Made by a program: the position numbers and the translations under genes | Notes under the pieces: generated by a model | What the model was told of the DNA's origin: nothing | Database searches by the model: none | The model's input: the letters and a program-made list of their open reading frames with translations, nothing else | Source: Curtobacterium sp. MCPF17_052 | GTDB taxonomy: Bacteria; Actinomycetota; Actinomycetes; Actinomycetales; Microbacteriaceae | Reading direction: 5' to 3' | NCBI RefSeq assembly: GCF_003234085.1 | Contig: NZ_QKSD01000004.1 | Location: 186,001 to 250,000, forward strand | Length of the DNA stretch: 64,000 nucleotides | Part shown: positions 53,031 through 62,948 of the stretch, one piece after another | Numbering within the stretch: position 1 is the first letter of the stretch | Layout of the letters: every line of letters begins with the position of its first letter

Positions 53031-53064
53031 GGCCCCGCCTCTCCCGTTCGGGAGAGGCGGGGCC
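53031..53064 (-). terminator. Perfect hairpin between infB and rbfA
   Basis: A perfect 15-bp stem, ggccccgcctctccc with gggagaggcggggcc, around GTTC, 26 bases before the rbfA start. It lies after infB and may end or attenuate that transcript. Confidence 0.75.
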
Positions 53065-53081
53065 CAGGGTACTCAGTGCGA

Positions 53082-55946
53082 TCAGTCGCGCGGCTTCTCG
53101 ACCAGTTCAGTGGTCTCGATCTCATCGCCGGGCTGGATGTCGTTGAACTTACCCAGACCGATACCGGCCTCGTAGTCCGTGCGGACCTCGGTGACGTCGT
53201 CCTTGAAGCGACGGAGCGACTCGATCGCCAGTCCGTCGGCCACGACCACACCGTCACGGATGACGCGCGCCTTGGCGTTGCGCGTGATCGTGCCGGAGCG
53301 GACGATGACACCCGCGATGTTGCCGAACTTGGAGGAACGGAACACCTCGCGGATCTCCGCCACACCCGACTGGACCTCTTCGTACTCGGGCTTGAGCATG
53401 CCCTTGAGCGAGTTCTCGATGTCCTCGAGTGCGTTGTAGATGACCGAGTAGAAGCGGACGTCGATGCCTTCACGGGCAGCACGCTCGCGGGCCTTGACGT
53501 CCGGACGGACGTTGAAGCCGACGACGATCGCGTTGTCGATCGTGGCGAGGTCGATGTCCGACTCCGTGATCGCACCCACACCGCGGTGCAGGATGCGCAG
53601 CTGGACACTGTCGTCCACCTCGATGTCGAGGAGCGACTGCTCGAGTGCCTCGACGGCACCGGAGACGTCACCCTTGATGATGAGGTTGAGCGAGTCGACC
53701 TTGCCCTCTTCGAGCGCGCGGGTGAAGTCCTCGAGCGAGATGCGCTTGCGGGCCTTGGCCAGCTGGGCGTTGCGCTGCGCGGCTTCACGCTTCTCGGCGA
53801 TCTGACGGGCAGTGCGGTCGTCCTCGGTGACGAGGAACGTGTCACCGGCGCGGGGCACCGACGACAGACCCTGCACCTGGACCGGACGGGCAGGCGTCGC
53901 GGCCTCGACCAGGTTGCCGTTCTCGTCGGCCATCGCACGGACACGGCCGTACGCCGTGCCGGCGACGATCGCGTCACCGACGTGCAGCGTGCCGGACTGG
54001 ATGAGGACGGTGGCGACTGCACCACGGCCCTTGTCGAGCCGTGCTTCGATCGCGACGCCTCGGGCGTCCTTGTCGGGGTTCGCACGCAGGTCGAGACCGG
54101 CGTCCGCGGTCAGCAGCACCGCGTCCAGGAGGTCCTGGATGCCGATGTTCTGACGGGCGGACACGTCGACGAACATGACGTCGCCGCCGTACTCCTCGGC
54201 CACAAGGTTGTACTCGGTGAGCTGCTGACGGACCTTGGCCGGGTTCGCCCCGTCCTTGTCGATCTTGTTCACCGCGACCACGATCGGCACACCGGCCGAC
54301 TGGGCGTGGTTCAGCGCCTCGATCGTCTGCGGCATGATGCCGTCGTCCGCCGCGACCACCAGGATCGCGATGTCCGTCACCTGTGCACCACGAGCACGCA
54401 TGGCCGTGAAGGCCTCGTGACCCGGGGTGTCGATGAAGGTGATCGGGCGTTCGATGCCCTCGTGCTCGGTGACGATCTGGTACGCGCCGATGTGCTGCGT
54501 GATGCCGCCGGCTTCACCCTCGACGACCTTGGAGTTCCGGATCGCGTCGAGCAGTCGGGTCTTACCGTGGTCGACGTGACCCATGACGGTGACGACCGGG
54601 GGACGCTGCTGCAGGACGGAGTCGTCCTCGTCGGCGTACTCGGCGTCGATGTCGATGTCGAAGCCCTCGAGGAGCTCCTTGTCCTCGTCCTCGGGCGAGA
54701 CGACCTGGATCTTGTAGCCCAGCTCCTCGCCGAGGACCTCGAAGGTCGCCTCGTCGAGGGACTCGGTCGCGGTCGCCATCTCACCGAGGTGGAACAGCAC
54801 CGTCACCAGGTTGCCGGGGCTCGCGTCGATCTTGTCCGCGAAGTCCGAGATGCTCGCACCGCGACGGAGTCGCACGACCGTGTTGCCGTCACCACGCGGG
54901 ACCTGCACGCCGCCGAGCGACGGTGCCTGCCGCATCTCGTACTCGGCGCGCTTCGTCCGCTTCGACTTGCGGGCACGGCTCTTGCCGCCACCACGACCGA
55001 ACGCACCAGCGGTACCCCCACCGGGGCCACGGCCACGGCCGCCACCACCTGCGGGGCGCGGGCCGGTGAACGCGGGACGGGCGAAGCCGCCACCTGCGCC
55101 GGCACCGGCACCACCGGGACGGTTGAAGCCGCCGCCGGGGCCACCACGGCCGCCGCCACCCTGGCCCGGGCGCTGCCCGAAGCCGTTCGGACGGTTGTTC
55201 TGGCCGGGACCACCGGGGCGCGGAGCACCCGGACGGGGCGCACCGGGACGCGGCGGCTGAGGACGCGGGATGCCGTTGCCGGCACCGGCGGCCGGGCGCT
55301 GGCCCATGCCCTGGTTGGAGGCGAACGGGTTGTTGCCGGGGCGCGGCGGACGTGCGCCCATGCCCTGGCTCGACGCGTAGGGGTTGTTGCCGGGACGGGC
55401 TCCGGGCTTCGGCCCACCGGGCTTCGGGGCGGAACCGGAACCGGACGGCTTGGTGCCGCCGGGCTTCACGGCGTCGCTGGGACCGGAGTCCTGCTGGTCG
55501 CCGTCGGTCTGCTGCGCAGCTGCCTGCTGCTCAGCGGCCTTCTGCTCGGCCGCGGCCTTGCGTGCTGCCTCGGCCTCGGCCTGCCGCTGCGCGACGGACT
55601 TCGGGGCGGCGGGAGTCGGCGCACCGTCGACCGGCTGGGCCGCGGGTGCTTCCTCGACGACGGGCTCGGGCGCCGGGGTGGGGCGCTTCGGGCCGGGCTT
55701 GGGGCCACCGGGCTTCGGCGCACCGGAACGCGGTGCCGCGGGAGCCTTGGCGGCGGGGGTCGCCGGAGCGGACGACGCGGACGCGCCCTCTGCCTGCAGC
55801 GCTGCACGGAGCTTCCGTGCGACGGGGGGTTCGATGCTCGAGCTCGGGCCCTTGACGAATTCGCCGAGTTCCTTGAGCTTCTCCATTGCGGTCTTGCTGT
55901 CGACGCCGAGCTCGCTTGCGATCTCGTGTACGCGTGGTTTCGCCAC
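53082..55946 (-). CDS. infB: Translation initiation factor IF-2
   Basis: IF-2 delivers fMet-tRNA to the 30S subunit and promotes subunit joining. The 954-residue protein has an IF2_N domain at the N-terminus ([19 protein letters not shown]), a Pro/Gly/Arg-rich linker of ~270 residues, the GTPase domain from about residue 450 ([29 protein letters not shown]) and C-terminal domains. The GTG start has AAGGAG upstream. It follows ylxR in the usual nusA-ylxR-infB-rbfA order. Confidence 0.99.
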   Translation of the reverse strand: MAKPRVHEIASELGVDSKTAMEKLKELGEFVKGPSSSIEPPVARKLRAALQAEGASASSAPATPAAKAPAAPRSGAPKPGGPKPGPKRPTPAPEPVVEEAPAAQPVDGAPTPAAPKSVAQRQAEAEAARKAAAEQKAAEQQAAAQQTDGDQQDSGPSDAVKPGGTKPSGSGSAPKPGGPKPGARPGNNPYASSQGMGARPPRPGNNPFASNQGMGQRPAAGAGNGIPRPQPPRPGAPRPGAPRPGGPGQNNRPNGFGQRPGQGGGGRGGPGGGFNRPGGAGAGAGGGFARPAFTGPRPAGGGGRGRGPGGGTAGAFGRGGGKSRARKSKRTKRAEYEMRQAPSLGGVQVPRGDGNTVVRLRRGASISDFADKIDASPGNLVTVLFHLGEMATATESLDEATFEVLGEELGYKIQVVSPEDEDKELLEGFDIDIDAEYADEDDSVLQQRPPVVTVMGHVDHGKTRLLDAIRNSKVVEGEAGGITQHIGAYQIVTEHEGIERPITFIDTPGHEAFTAMRARGAQVTDIAILVVAADDGIMPQTIEALNHAQSAGVPIVVAVNKIDKDGANPAKVRQQLTEYNLVAEEYGGDVMFVDVSARQNIGIQDLLDAVLLTADAGLDLRANPDKDARGVAIEARLDKGRGAVATVLIQSGTLHVGDAIVAGTAYGRVRAMADENGNLVEAATPARPVQVQGLSSVPRAGDTFLVTEDDRTARQIAEKREAAQRNAQLAKARKRISLEDFTRALEEGKVDSLNLIIKGDVSGAVEALEQSLLDIEVDDSVQLRILHRGVGAITESDIDLATIDNAIVVGFNVRPDVKARERAAREGIDVRFYSVIYNALEDIENSLKGMLKPEYEEVQSGVAEIREVFRSSKFGNIAGVIVRSGTITRNAKARVIRDGVVVADGLAIESLRRFKDDVTEVRTDYEAGIGLGKFNDIQPGDEIETTELVEKPRD

Positions 55947-55968
55947 TGTTCTCCTTCACGGGTCCCAC

Positions 55969-56001
55969 CCCGTCAAGGGGCAGGACTCAATGGTTGACGG
56001 G
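55969..56001 (-). other. Inverted repeat in the ylxR-infB gap
   Basis: cccgtcaa (55969-55976) and ttgacggg (55994-56001) form a perfect 8-bp stem with a 17-base loop in the infB leader, about 20 bases before its ribosome-binding site. A role in infB control is possible but unproven. Confidence 0.45.
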
Positions 56002-56020
56002 TCTCATTTCGAGCCGCTCA

Positions 56021-56347
56021 TCAGTTGTCCATAAGCCGTTCAGCCTGTTCTGTCATGTCCTGGCGCTCGGGAGCTGTGCTGTTCGGGCCATCGGGCCCCA
56101 GCCCAGCGAGGTACTCGCGCACCGCGGACGTGTCGGGATCACGCTCCAGCCGGAGCGCACGGCGGAATGCCCTGCGCTTGACGGCCAGTTCGTACGCTTC
56201 GACGGTCGGTGTGAGCCATGCACCCCGGCCCGGCATGACTGCCTTCGGATCCGCTACCACGGAACCATCGCTGCGAGCGACGACACGGAGGAGGGAGGAT
56301 CGGGTTGCGCGACGACGACTGCCGATGCACGTTCTGACGGCGTCCAC
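56021..56347 (-). CDS. YlxR family RNA-binding protein (DUF448)
   Basis: A 108-residue YlxR-type protein. It has the N-terminal VRTCIGSRRRA (family RxCxxC-like motif with the second Cys replaced by Ser) and PGRGAWL. YlxR proteins are small nucleoid- or RNA-associated factors encoded between nusA and infB. GTG at 56347 is chosen because AAGGAG lies four bases upstream; an in-frame ATG 18 codons further upstream is less likely. Confidence 0.92.
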   Translation of the reverse strand: MDAVRTCIGSRRRATRSSLLRVVARSDGSVVADPKAVMPGRGAWLTPTVEAYELAVKRRAFRRALRLERDPDTSAVREYLAGLGPDGPNSTAPERQDMTEQAERLMDN

Positions 56348-56434
56348 TCTACTCCTTGACTCCGACGACCGCGATCCGGCGCGCCCGAGGCCTCTCGCCA
56401 CGAGCGAACCGGACCGCGCCGATGGGGGTGCTGC

Positions 56435-57430
56435 TCAGTCGTCACCGTCGAGGATCGAGTCCGGCTGGATGTCGATCCGGGCACCGGTCAGCTTCGCGGC
56501 GAGACGGGCGTTCTGCCCCTCCTTGCCGATCGCGAGCGACAGCTGGTAGTCCGGCACGAGTGCGCGGACGGCCTTCGTCGAGGCGTCGAGCACGAACGCG
56601 CTCGTGACCTTCGCGGGCGACAGGGCGCTGGCGACGAAGGTGGAGAGGTCCGAGGACCAGTCCACGATGTCGATCTTCTCGGCACCGAGCTCGTTCGTCA
56701 CCGCACGCACGCGGGCGCCGAGTTCGCCGATGCAGGCGCCCTTTGCGTTCACGCCGGGCTCGTTCGCCTTGACCGCCATCTTCGTGCGGTGCCCGGCTTC
56801 GCGCGCCAGCGAGGTGATCTCGACGACACCGGAGGCGATCTCCGGGACCTCGAGGGCGAACAGCTTCCGGACCAGGCCCGGGTGCGTCCGCGACACGGTG
56901 ATCTGCGGCCCCTTGTGGCCACGACCCACGCTCGTCACGTAGACGCGCAGGCGGGTGCCGTGCGCGTAGGTCTCCCCCGGTACCTGCTCTTCGGGCGGCA
57001 GGATCGCCTCGACGGTGCCGAGGTCGACCATCACCATCTTCGGGTTCGGTCCCTGCTGCACGATGCCGGCGACGATGTCGCCTTCCTTGCCGCGGAACTC
57101 GCCGAGGATCTTGTCGTCGCCGATGTCGCGCAGACGCTGGTTGATGACCTGCTTGGCGGCGAACGCCGCGATCCGGCCGAAGTCGCTCGGCTGATCGACG
57201 GACTCGCCGATGACGTTGTCGTCCTCGTCGCGTTCGGGCACGAACACGGACACTTCGCCGGACTTGCGGTCCAGCTCGACCCGGGCCTGGGCGTCGACGG
57301 GTTCGTCGTTCTCAGCGCCGTGCTTCTGGTAAGCGGTCAGGATGGCAGATTCGATGATCTGGACGAGCTCGTCGAACGGGATCTCCCGCTCACGCTCCAT
57401 GAGTCGCAGGACTGCGAGGTCGATCTTCAC
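56435..57430 (-). CDS. nusA: Transcription termination/antitermination protein NusA
   Basis: NusA binds RNA polymerase and controls pausing, termination and antitermination. The 331-residue protein has the N-terminal polymerase-binding domain (KIDLAVLRLMEREREIPFDE), an S1 domain (EGDIVAGIVQ) and KH domains (GACIGELGARVRAVTNEL, LAIGKEGQNARLAAKLTG). The length is normal for Actinobacteria, without the C-terminal repeats of E. coli. GTG start with GGAGG 7 bases upstream. rimP, usually just upstream, is not present. Confidence 0.98.
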   Translation of the reverse strand: MKIDLAVLRLMEREREIPFDELVQIIESAILTAYQKHGAENDEPVDAQARVELDRKSGEVSVFVPERDEDDNVIGESVDQPSDFGRIAAFAAKQVINQRLRDIGDDKILGEFRGKEGDIVAGIVQQGPNPKMVMVDLGTVEAILPPEEQVPGETYAHGTRLRVYVTSVGRGHKGPQITVSRTHPGLVRKLFALEVPEIASGVVEITSLAREAGHRTKMAVKANEPGVNAKGACIGELGARVRAVTNELGAEKIDIVDWSSDLSTFVASALSPAKVTSAFVLDASTKAVRALVPDYQLSLAIGKEGQNARLAAKLTGARIDIQPDSILDGDD

Positions 57431-57513
57431 CGAGGTGCCTCCGTATTCAGATGAGTCACTCCCGCGGATGGAACCGCGCGGAAGCCGTCGTCGATCGTAC
57501 CGCAGGAATGGCG

Positions 57514-57543
57514 GAGGCCCGTGGCGGATCCGCCACGGGCCTC
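57514..57543 (-). terminator. Terminator after proS, GGAGGCC family
   Basis: A perfect 30-bp palindrome beginning gaggcccgtggcgg, 18 bases past the proS stop. It shares its core with the hairpins at 18772-18815 and 59394-59435. Confidence 0.85.
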
Positions 57544-57561
57544 GCTTCGGACGCCGGTGTG

Positions 57562-59313
57562 TCAGATCGCCCGGACCGCCTCGAGCAGTTCCGCGACCGG
57601 CAGGTCACGACGCTCACCGGTCGCCCGGTTCCAGAGCTCGACGACGCCGTCGGCAGCGCCGCGCCCCGCGACGACGACGACCGGCATGCCGAGCAGTTCC
57701 GCGTCCCGGAGCTTGACGCCCGGCGACACCTTCGGCCGGTCGTCGTAGACCACGTCGAAGCGCTCGCCCTCGAGCTGCGCGACGATCGACTCCGCCAGGT
57801 CGTACGCCGTGGCGTCCCGCCCGGTGGCCACCACGTGCACGTCGAACGGGGCGACGTGCTTCGGCCAGGCCAGGCCCTTCTCGTCGTTGTGCGCCTCGGC
57901 CAGGATCGCCAAGATGCGGGTCACGCCGATGCCGTACGAGCCCATCGTCACGGTCGCCAGCTTGCCGTTCTCGTCCTGCACCTTCAGCCCGAGCGCCTCG
58001 GCGTACTTCCGGCCGAGCTGGAACACGTGACCGATCTCCATGCCCCGAGCGGTCTCGAGCGGACCGGAGCCGTCGGGCGCGGGGTCACCGGCACGGACGT
58101 CGGACACCTCGGCGACGCCGTCGGCGACGAAGTCCCGCCCGGCCACCAGGCCGGAGACGTGGACGCCGCGCTCGTTGGCTCCGGTGACCCAGGAGGTGCC
58201 GTCCACCACGCGCGGGTCCACGAAGTAGCGCAGGCCGGTCGCACTGTCCGCTCCGAGGACCTGCGGGCCGATGTAGCCCTTGACCAGGCCACGGTGCTTG
58301 CGGAAGTCGTCGTCGCCGGCGGCTTCGACCTCGGCCGGGGCGAAGGCGACCTCGGCGCGCTTGAGGTCGACGTCACGGTCGCCGGGCAGGCCGACCACCA
58401 CGATCTCTCGCGTGCCGTCGAGGTGCGTCAGTGCCAGGACGACGTTCTTCAGCGTGTCCGCCGCGGTCCACGGGGCGCCGTCGCGCGGGGCGACCGCGTT
58501 GGCGTGCGCCACGAGCGACTCGATCGTCGGCGTGTCCGACGCCGGCAGCAGCACGGGCTCCGGCAGGCCGTCGACCGGCTTCGCGTCGGGCACCGGGGTG
58601 ACGTACGCCTCGACGTTGGCCGCGTAGCCGCCGGCACTCCGCACGAAGGTGTCCTCGCCGACCGCGATCGGGTGCAGGAACTCCTCGGACTTCGAGCCGC
58701 CCATGGCGCCGGCGTCGGCCTTGACGATGACGTACTCGAGGCCCAGGCGCGCGAAGATCCGCTCGTAGGCGTCGCGCATCACCTGGTAGCTGCGCTCGAG
58801 ACCAGCGTCGGAGACGTCGAACGAGTAGGCGTCCTTCATCGTGAACTCACGGCCGCGCAGCAGCCCGGCGCGCGGACGGGCTTCGTCGCGGTACTTGTCC
58901 TGGATCTGGAAGAGCGTGACGGGGAGGTCCTTGTAGGACGAGTACAGGTCCTTCACGAGGAGCGCGAACATCTCTTCGTGGGTGGGCGCGAGTAGGTAGT
59001 CGGAGCCCTTGCGGTCCTGCAGGCGGAACATGCCGTCGCCGTACTCGGTCCAGCGGTTCGTGGCCTCGTAGGGCTCGCGCGGCAGGAGCGCGGGCAGCAG
59101 GACCTCCTGCGCACCGGCCGCGACCATCTCGTCGCGGATGATGCCCTCGATCTTCGCGCGGACGCGGAGTCCGAGCGGCAGCCAGGCGAAGATGCCCGGC
59201 GACTGGCGGCGGACGTAGCCGGCGCGGACGAGCAGCTTGTGACTCGTCACCTCCGCGTCGGAGGGGTCGTCGCGGAGCGTGCGGAGGAAGAGGTGAGAGA
59301 GCCGTGTGACCAC
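57562..59313 (-). CDS. proS: Prolyl-tRNA synthetase (bacterial type)
   Basis: ProS charges tRNA-Pro. The 583-residue protein is the bacterial form with an editing insert between motifs 2 and 3: class II motif 2 as [20 protein letters not shown], the Ybak-like insert (about residues 225-385), and motif 3 [17 protein letters not shown], followed by the anticodon-binding domain. The GTG at 59313 has TAGGCT six bases upstream and no Shine-Dalgarno, a leaderless pattern. Confidence 0.98.
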   Translation of the reverse strand: MVTRLSHLFLRTLRDDPSDAEVTSHKLLVRAGYVRRQSPGIFAWLPLGLRVRAKIEGIIRDEMVAAGAQEVLLPALLPREPYEATNRWTEYGDGMFRLQDRKGSDYLLAPTHEEMFALLVKDLYSSYKDLPVTLFQIQDKYRDEARPRAGLLRGREFTMKDAYSFDVSDAGLERSYQVMRDAYERIFARLGLEYVIVKADAGAMGGSKSEEFLHPIAVGEDTFVRSAGGYAANVEAYVTPVPDAKPVDGLPEPVLLPASDTPTIESLVAHANAVAPRDGAPWTAADTLKNVVLALTHLDGTREIVVVGLPGDRDVDLKRAEVAFAPAEVEAAGDDDFRKHRGLVKGYIGPQVLGADSATGLRYFVDPRVVDGTSWVTGANERGVHVSGLVAGRDFVADGVAEVSDVRAGDPAPDGSGPLETARGMEIGHVFQLGRKYAEALGLKVQDENGKLATVTMGSYGIGVTRILAILAEAHNDEKGLAWPKHVAPFDVHVVATGRDATAYDLAESIVAQLEGERFDVVYDDRPKVSPGVKLRDAELLGMPVVVVAGRGAADGVVELWNRATGERRDLPVAELLEAVRAI

Positions 59314-59319
59314 GCCGTC

Positions 59320-59325
59320 AGCCTA
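59320..59325 (-). promoter_or_regulatory. Candidate -10 (TAGGCT) for leaderless proS
   Basis: TAGGCT with a six-base spacer to the proS GTG. Confidence 0.6.
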
Positions 59326-59393
59326 GCGGCGCGCGGTCACGACGCGACCCGCCTGTGGACGGCGGGGCCGCGGCGCCGGACCTGTGGCGGAAC

Positions 59394-59435
59394 GGACGGG
59401 AGGCCCGTGGCGGTGTCGCCACGGGCCTCCCGTCC
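59394..59435 (-). terminator. Terminator after ispG, GGAGGCC family
   Basis: A perfect 19-bp stem starting ggacgggaggcccgtggcg around GTGT, 33 bases past the ispG stop. It shares its core with two other hairpins in the window. Confidence 0.87.
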
Positions 59436-59468
59436 AGCAGTCGGCTGCGAACAGCGACCGCGCGGCTG

Positions 59469-60620
59469 CTAGGGAGTGACGACCAGCGGCTTGCCGGTGC
59501 CGGCGGCGGGACCCATCTCGTCGGCGAGACGGTTCGCCTCCTCGATGAGGGTCTGGACGATCTCGGCCTCGGGCACCGTCTTGATGACCTGGCCCTTCAC
59601 GAAGATCTGGCCCTTGCCGTTGCCCGAGGCGACGCCGAGGTCGGCCTCACGAGCCTCGCCCGGACCGTTCACGACGCAGCCCATGACGGCGACACGCAGC
59701 GGCACGGTCATGCCCTCGAGACCCGAGGTGACGTCGTTCGCCAGCTGGTAGACGTCGACCTGCGCGCGGCCACAGCTCGGGCAGGAGACGATCTCGAGCT
59801 TGCGCTCGCGGAGGTTCAGCGACTGCAGGATCTGCAGGCCGACCTTCACCTCCTGTGCGGGCGGAGCCGAGAGGGACACACGGATGGTGTCGCCGATGCC
59901 CTCGCCGAGCAGGATGCCGAACGCGGTCGCGCTCTTGATCGTGCCCTGGAACTCCGGGCCCGCCTCGGTCACGCCGAGGTGCAGCGGCCAGTCGCCGCGC
60001 TCGGCGAGTTGGCGGTACGCCTTGACCATGATGACGGGGTCGTTGTGCTTGACCGAGATCTTGAAGTCGTGGAAGTCGTGCTCCTCGAACAAGGAGGCTT
60101 CCCACACGGCCGACTCGACGAGCGCCTCGGGCGTGGCCTTGCCGTACTTCTGCATCAGGCTGGGCTCCAGCGAACCGGCGTTCACGCCGATGCGCAGGGA
60201 CACGCCCGCAGCCTTCGCGGCGGCGGCGATGGCACCGACCTGGTCGTCGAACTTCCGGATGTTGCCCGGGTTCACGCGCACCGCGGCGCAGCCGGCGTCG
60301 ATGGCCTGGAAGACGTACTTCGGCTGGAAGTGGATGTCCGCGATCACCGGGATCTGGGACTTCTTGGCGATGATCGGCAGCGCGTCGGCGTCGTCCTGGC
60401 TCGGCACGGCGACACGGACGATGTCGCAGCCCGACGCGGTGAGCTCGGCGATCTGCTGCAGGGTCGCGTTGATGTTCGTGGTCGGCGTCGTGGTCATCGA
60501 CTGCACCGACACGGGGGCGTCGCCACCGACCAGGACCTTGCCGACCCGGATCTGCCGGGACTTGCGACGAGGGGCCAGGGTGTCGGGGGCCTTCGGCATT
60601 CCGAGGTTCACTGCGGGCAC
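59469..60620 (-). CDS. ispG: 4-Hydroxy-3-methylbut-2-enyl diphosphate synthase
   Basis: IspG (GcpE) makes HMBPP in the MEP isoprenoid pathway with a 4Fe-4S cluster. The 383-residue protein has [27 protein letters not shown], and cluster cysteines in SCPSCGRAQ and CVVNGPGEA. The GTG at 60620 ([14 protein letters not shown]) is chosen because TAGAGT lies seven bases upstream. In many Actinobacteria it directly follows rip1 (site-2 protease) and dxr; here two genes intervene. Confidence 0.97.
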   Translation of the reverse strand: MPAVNLGMPKAPDTLAPRRKSRQIRVGKVLVGGDAPVSVQSMTTTPTTNINATLQQIAELTASGCDIVRVAVPSQDDADALPIIAKKSQIPVIADIHFQPKYVFQAIDAGCAAVRVNPGNIRKFDDQVGAIAAAAKAAGVSLRIGVNAGSLEPSLMQKYGKATPEALVESAVWEASLFEEHDFHDFKISVKHNDPVIMVKAYRQLAERGDWPLHLGVTEAGPEFQGTIKSATAFGILLGEGIGDTIRVSLSAPPAQEVKVGLQILQSLNLRERKLEIVSCPSCGRAQVDVYQLANDVTSGLEGMTVPLRVAVMGCVVNGPGEAREADLGVASGNGKGQIFVKGQVIKTVPEAEIVQTLIEEANRLADEMGPAAGTGKPLVVTP

Positions 60621-60627
60621 GTCCCGA

Positions 60628-60633
60628 ACTCTA
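60628..60633 (-). promoter_or_regulatory. Candidate -10 (TAGAGT) for leaderless ispG
   Basis: TAGAGT with a seven-base spacer to the ispG GTG. Confidence 0.5.
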
Positions 60634-60713
60634 CGCGCTCGTCCGGACAGCACGGTCCGCCGGGACTCAGGCTGGGTCGGCGGCAGCGGCCGTGTGTGCT
60701 GCCCGGGTCCGCG

Positions 60714-61352
60714 TCAGAGCGTGTCGACGACGGTGACGAGCGGGGCGTACAGCCGCATCGCGTCGAGTGCCCGGGCGTGGTCGACGTCGCTCGCGCCGGC
60801 ACACGCGTCGGCCACCACGGTGACCCGGACGCCCGCATCCGCGGCCGCCAGGGCGGTCGAGAGGACGCAGCAGTCCGTGGAGACCCCGGTGAGCACCAGG
60901 TGGCGTCGCTCCGGCCCGGCTCCGGTGTCGGTGTCGGTCTCGGTGTCGGTGACGGTGTCGGTCTCGGTGACGGCCTGGAGGCTCGTCCCCCACTTCCCGA
61001 AGGTCGGCTCGGTGACGACGGGGACGGACGACGTCGTGACCCCGCTCGGCGTCCCCGTCGCCGCGAGTGCGGCGAACGGCTCGGTGAGTGCGTACAGCTC
61101 GTCGTCGTCCGGGACGAGCGCGAACGGCCAGTCGCGGTAGTACGGCACCCAGGCACCCGTCGGCTCCGCGGGCGCGACGAACCGGGTGACGACGGTGCGA
61201 CCCGCGAAGCGCGGCAGGAGCCGCTCGATCGCGGCCGAGGCCTCGGCGAACCGCGGTGCCGCCCACGGGCTGTCGCCGGTGAACACCCGCTGCATGTCGA
61301 TGACGACGAGCCAGGCGTTCGCCGTGTCCACCGCCACGTCCGCTGCCGTCAC
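60714..61352 (-). CDS. Isochorismatase-family cysteine hydrolase
   Basis: A 212-residue cysteine hydrolase of the isochorismatase/nicotinamidase family. The catalytic Asp lies in VVIDMQRVF, a candidate Lys in TFGKWGTS, and the Cys in GVSTDCCVLSTALAA. A Thr/Asp/Glu repeat of 16 residues (VTETDT-like), coded by eight GGTNNC hexamers, interrupts the region between the Lys and Cys segments. The GTG start overlaps the NCS1 permease stop (GTGA), so they are co-translated; the substrate is probably what the permease imports (an amide or purine/pyrimidine breakdown product). The exact substrate is unknown. Confidence 0.88.
   Translation of the reverse strand: MTAADVAVDTANAWLVVIDMQRVFTGDSPWAAPRFAEASAAIERLLPRFAGRTVVTRFVAPAEPTGAWVPYYRDWPFALVPDDDELYALTEPFAALAATGTPSGVTTSSVPVVTEPTFGKWGTSLQAVTETDTVTDTETDTDTGAGPERRHLVLTGVSTDCCVLSTALAAADAGVRVTVVADACAGASDVDHARALDAMRLYAPLVTVVDTL
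60924..60971. repeat. Eight GGTNNC hexanucleotide repeats in the cysteine hydrolase gene
   Basis: Eight consecutive six-base units (ggtgtc, ggtctc or ggtgac) coding for alternating Thr with Val/Asp/Glu. Changes in copy number would keep the frame. Confidence 0.9.
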
Positions 61353-62869
61353 GGGCGGAGCTCGGCATCCGGCACGCGCGACACCGGCTCGGTGACCGGC
61401 AGCGCCTCCTGCCGACGGACGGCGCGGCCGCCGGACAGCAGCGTGCCGAGGAACCCGACGACGAGCGCCACGAGGACCCCGAGGTTGGCGTACGCCCAGG
61501 GCCCGGTCACCCCGCCGAGACCGAACGGTCCCAGCAGGAAGCCCTGCCAGTGCACGAGTTCCGCCCCCGGCGTCGAGTTGGTCACGAGCCCCCACCCGAG
61601 CACCGAACCGATGACCACCAGCGCGATGGCGGACCACCGGACGCTGCCGTAGCGACCCCGCGGGGTGTCGAGCTCGCCCTCGGCGTAGGCGCGTCGACGG
61701 AGCAGGACGTCCGCGACGAACACCCCGCACCATGCGGCGATCGGGACGCCGAGGGTGATGAGGAACGCCTGGAACGGACCGATGAAGTCCGTCGCGAAGA
61801 ACACCACGAAGACCGCCCCGGCGACCATGAGCACGCCGTCGACACCGGCGGCCACCGGTCGCGGGATCCTGACCCCCGCGCTGAGGAGCGCGAGCCCCGA
61901 GGAGTAGATGTCGAGGACTGCTCCGCCCACGAGCCCGAGGATCGCGACCACCGCGAACGGCACGAGGAACCAGGTCGGCATCACCGTCACCAGGGCACCG
62001 ATCGGGTCCGCCGAGATCGCTGCGTGCAGTTCCTCCGAGGACCCGGCGAGCATCACCCCGATGACGACGAGGACTGCGGGCGCCAGGGCACCGCCGAAGG
62101 TCGTCCACCCGACGACCCCGCCGGTGGAGGACGATCGCGGCAGGTAGCGCGAGTAGTCCGCAGCCGCGTTCACCCAGCCGAGACCGAAGCCCGTCATGAC
62201 GAGGACCAGGGCACCGATGACGTTCTGCGCGCTCCCCGCCGGCAGGGCGGCCAGCGTGCCGAAGTCGATCGAGGGCAGCGCGAGCACCACGTAGACGATC
62301 GTCAGCACGCCGGTGACGACGGTGATCCAGGTCTGCATCCGCATGATCACGTCGAAGCCCGCGATGCCGGCCCCGACCACGAGCGCCGCGACGACGACCA
62401 GGGCGACGAGCTTCGTCAACACGCCGTCGTCCCAGCCGAGCGCCTGGAACACCGTCGAGGTCGCGAGCACGGCGAGGGCGGCCAGCGCGGTCTCCCACCC
62501 GACGGTGAGGACCCAGCTGAGGAAGGACGGCAACCGGTTGCCGTGCACGCCGAACGCGGCACGACTGAGGACCATCGTCGGGGCGGAGCCCCGCTTGCCG
62601 GCGATCGCGACCACGCCGCACAGCAGGAACGAGAAGACGACACCGATCACCGAGACCACGGTCGCCTGCGCCAGCGAGATCCCGAAGTCCAGGACGAACG
62701 AGCCGTAGGCCAGGCCGAGCACGGAGATGTTGGCGGCGAACCACGGCCAGAACAGCCCGCGCGGACGGCCCTTCCGCTCCGACTCGGTGATCACGTCGAT
62801 GCCCTGCCGCTCGACGGTGCGGGTCGGGTCGGCGATCGGCCGCTTCGGGGCCGTCGGCTCTGCACTCAT
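61349..62869 (-). CDS. NCS1-family purine/cytosine-type permease
   Basis: A 506-residue membrane transporter of the nucleobase:cation symporter-1 family (CodB/Fur-like). About 12 transmembrane segments begin near residue 38 (GLFWPWFAANISVLGLAYG); family features include GTxxxxAxP-like GKRGSAPTMVLSRAAFG and the NAAADYSRYLPR motif. It would import a nucleobase, hydantoin or related ring compound by cation symport; the substrate cannot be named from sequence alone. The ATG has TACGCT six bases upstream and no Shine-Dalgarno. Confidence 0.93.
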   Translation of the reverse strand: MSAEPTAPKRPIADPTRTVERQGIDVITESERKGRPRGLFWPWFAANISVLGLAYGSFVLDFGISLAQATVVSVIGVVFSFLLCGVVAIAGKRGSAPTMVLSRAAFGVHGNRLPSFLSWVLTVGWETALAALAVLATSTVFQALGWDDGVLTKLVALVVVAALVVGAGIAGFDVIMRMQTWITVVTGVLTIVYVVLALPSIDFGTLAALPAGSAQNVIGALVLVMTGFGLGWVNAAADYSRYLPRSSSTGGVVGWTTFGGALAPAVLVVIGVMLAGSSEELHAAISADPIGALVTVMPTWFLVPFAVVAILGLVGGAVLDIYSSGLALLSAGVRIPRPVAAGVDGVLMVAGAVFVVFFATDFIGPFQAFLITLGVPIAAWCGVFVADVLLRRRAYAEGELDTPRGRYGSVRWSAIALVVIGSVLGWGLVTNSTPGAELVHWQGFLLGPFGLGGVTGPWAYANLGVLVALVVGFLGTLLSGGRAVRRQEALPVTEPVSRVPDAELRP

Positions 62870-62875
62870 GGGGTG

Positions 62876-62881
62876 AGCGTA
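62876..62881 (-). promoter_or_regulatory. Candidate -10 (TACGCT) for the leaderless NCS1 permease gene
   Basis: TACGCT with a six-base spacer to the ATG at 62869. Confidence 0.55.
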
Positions 62882-62948
62882 GTGGGCGCCGACGGCCTCG
62901 TCGTTCCCCCGCTCCCCGGAGCGGTCACGCTGCGCGAGGAGGTCGCCG

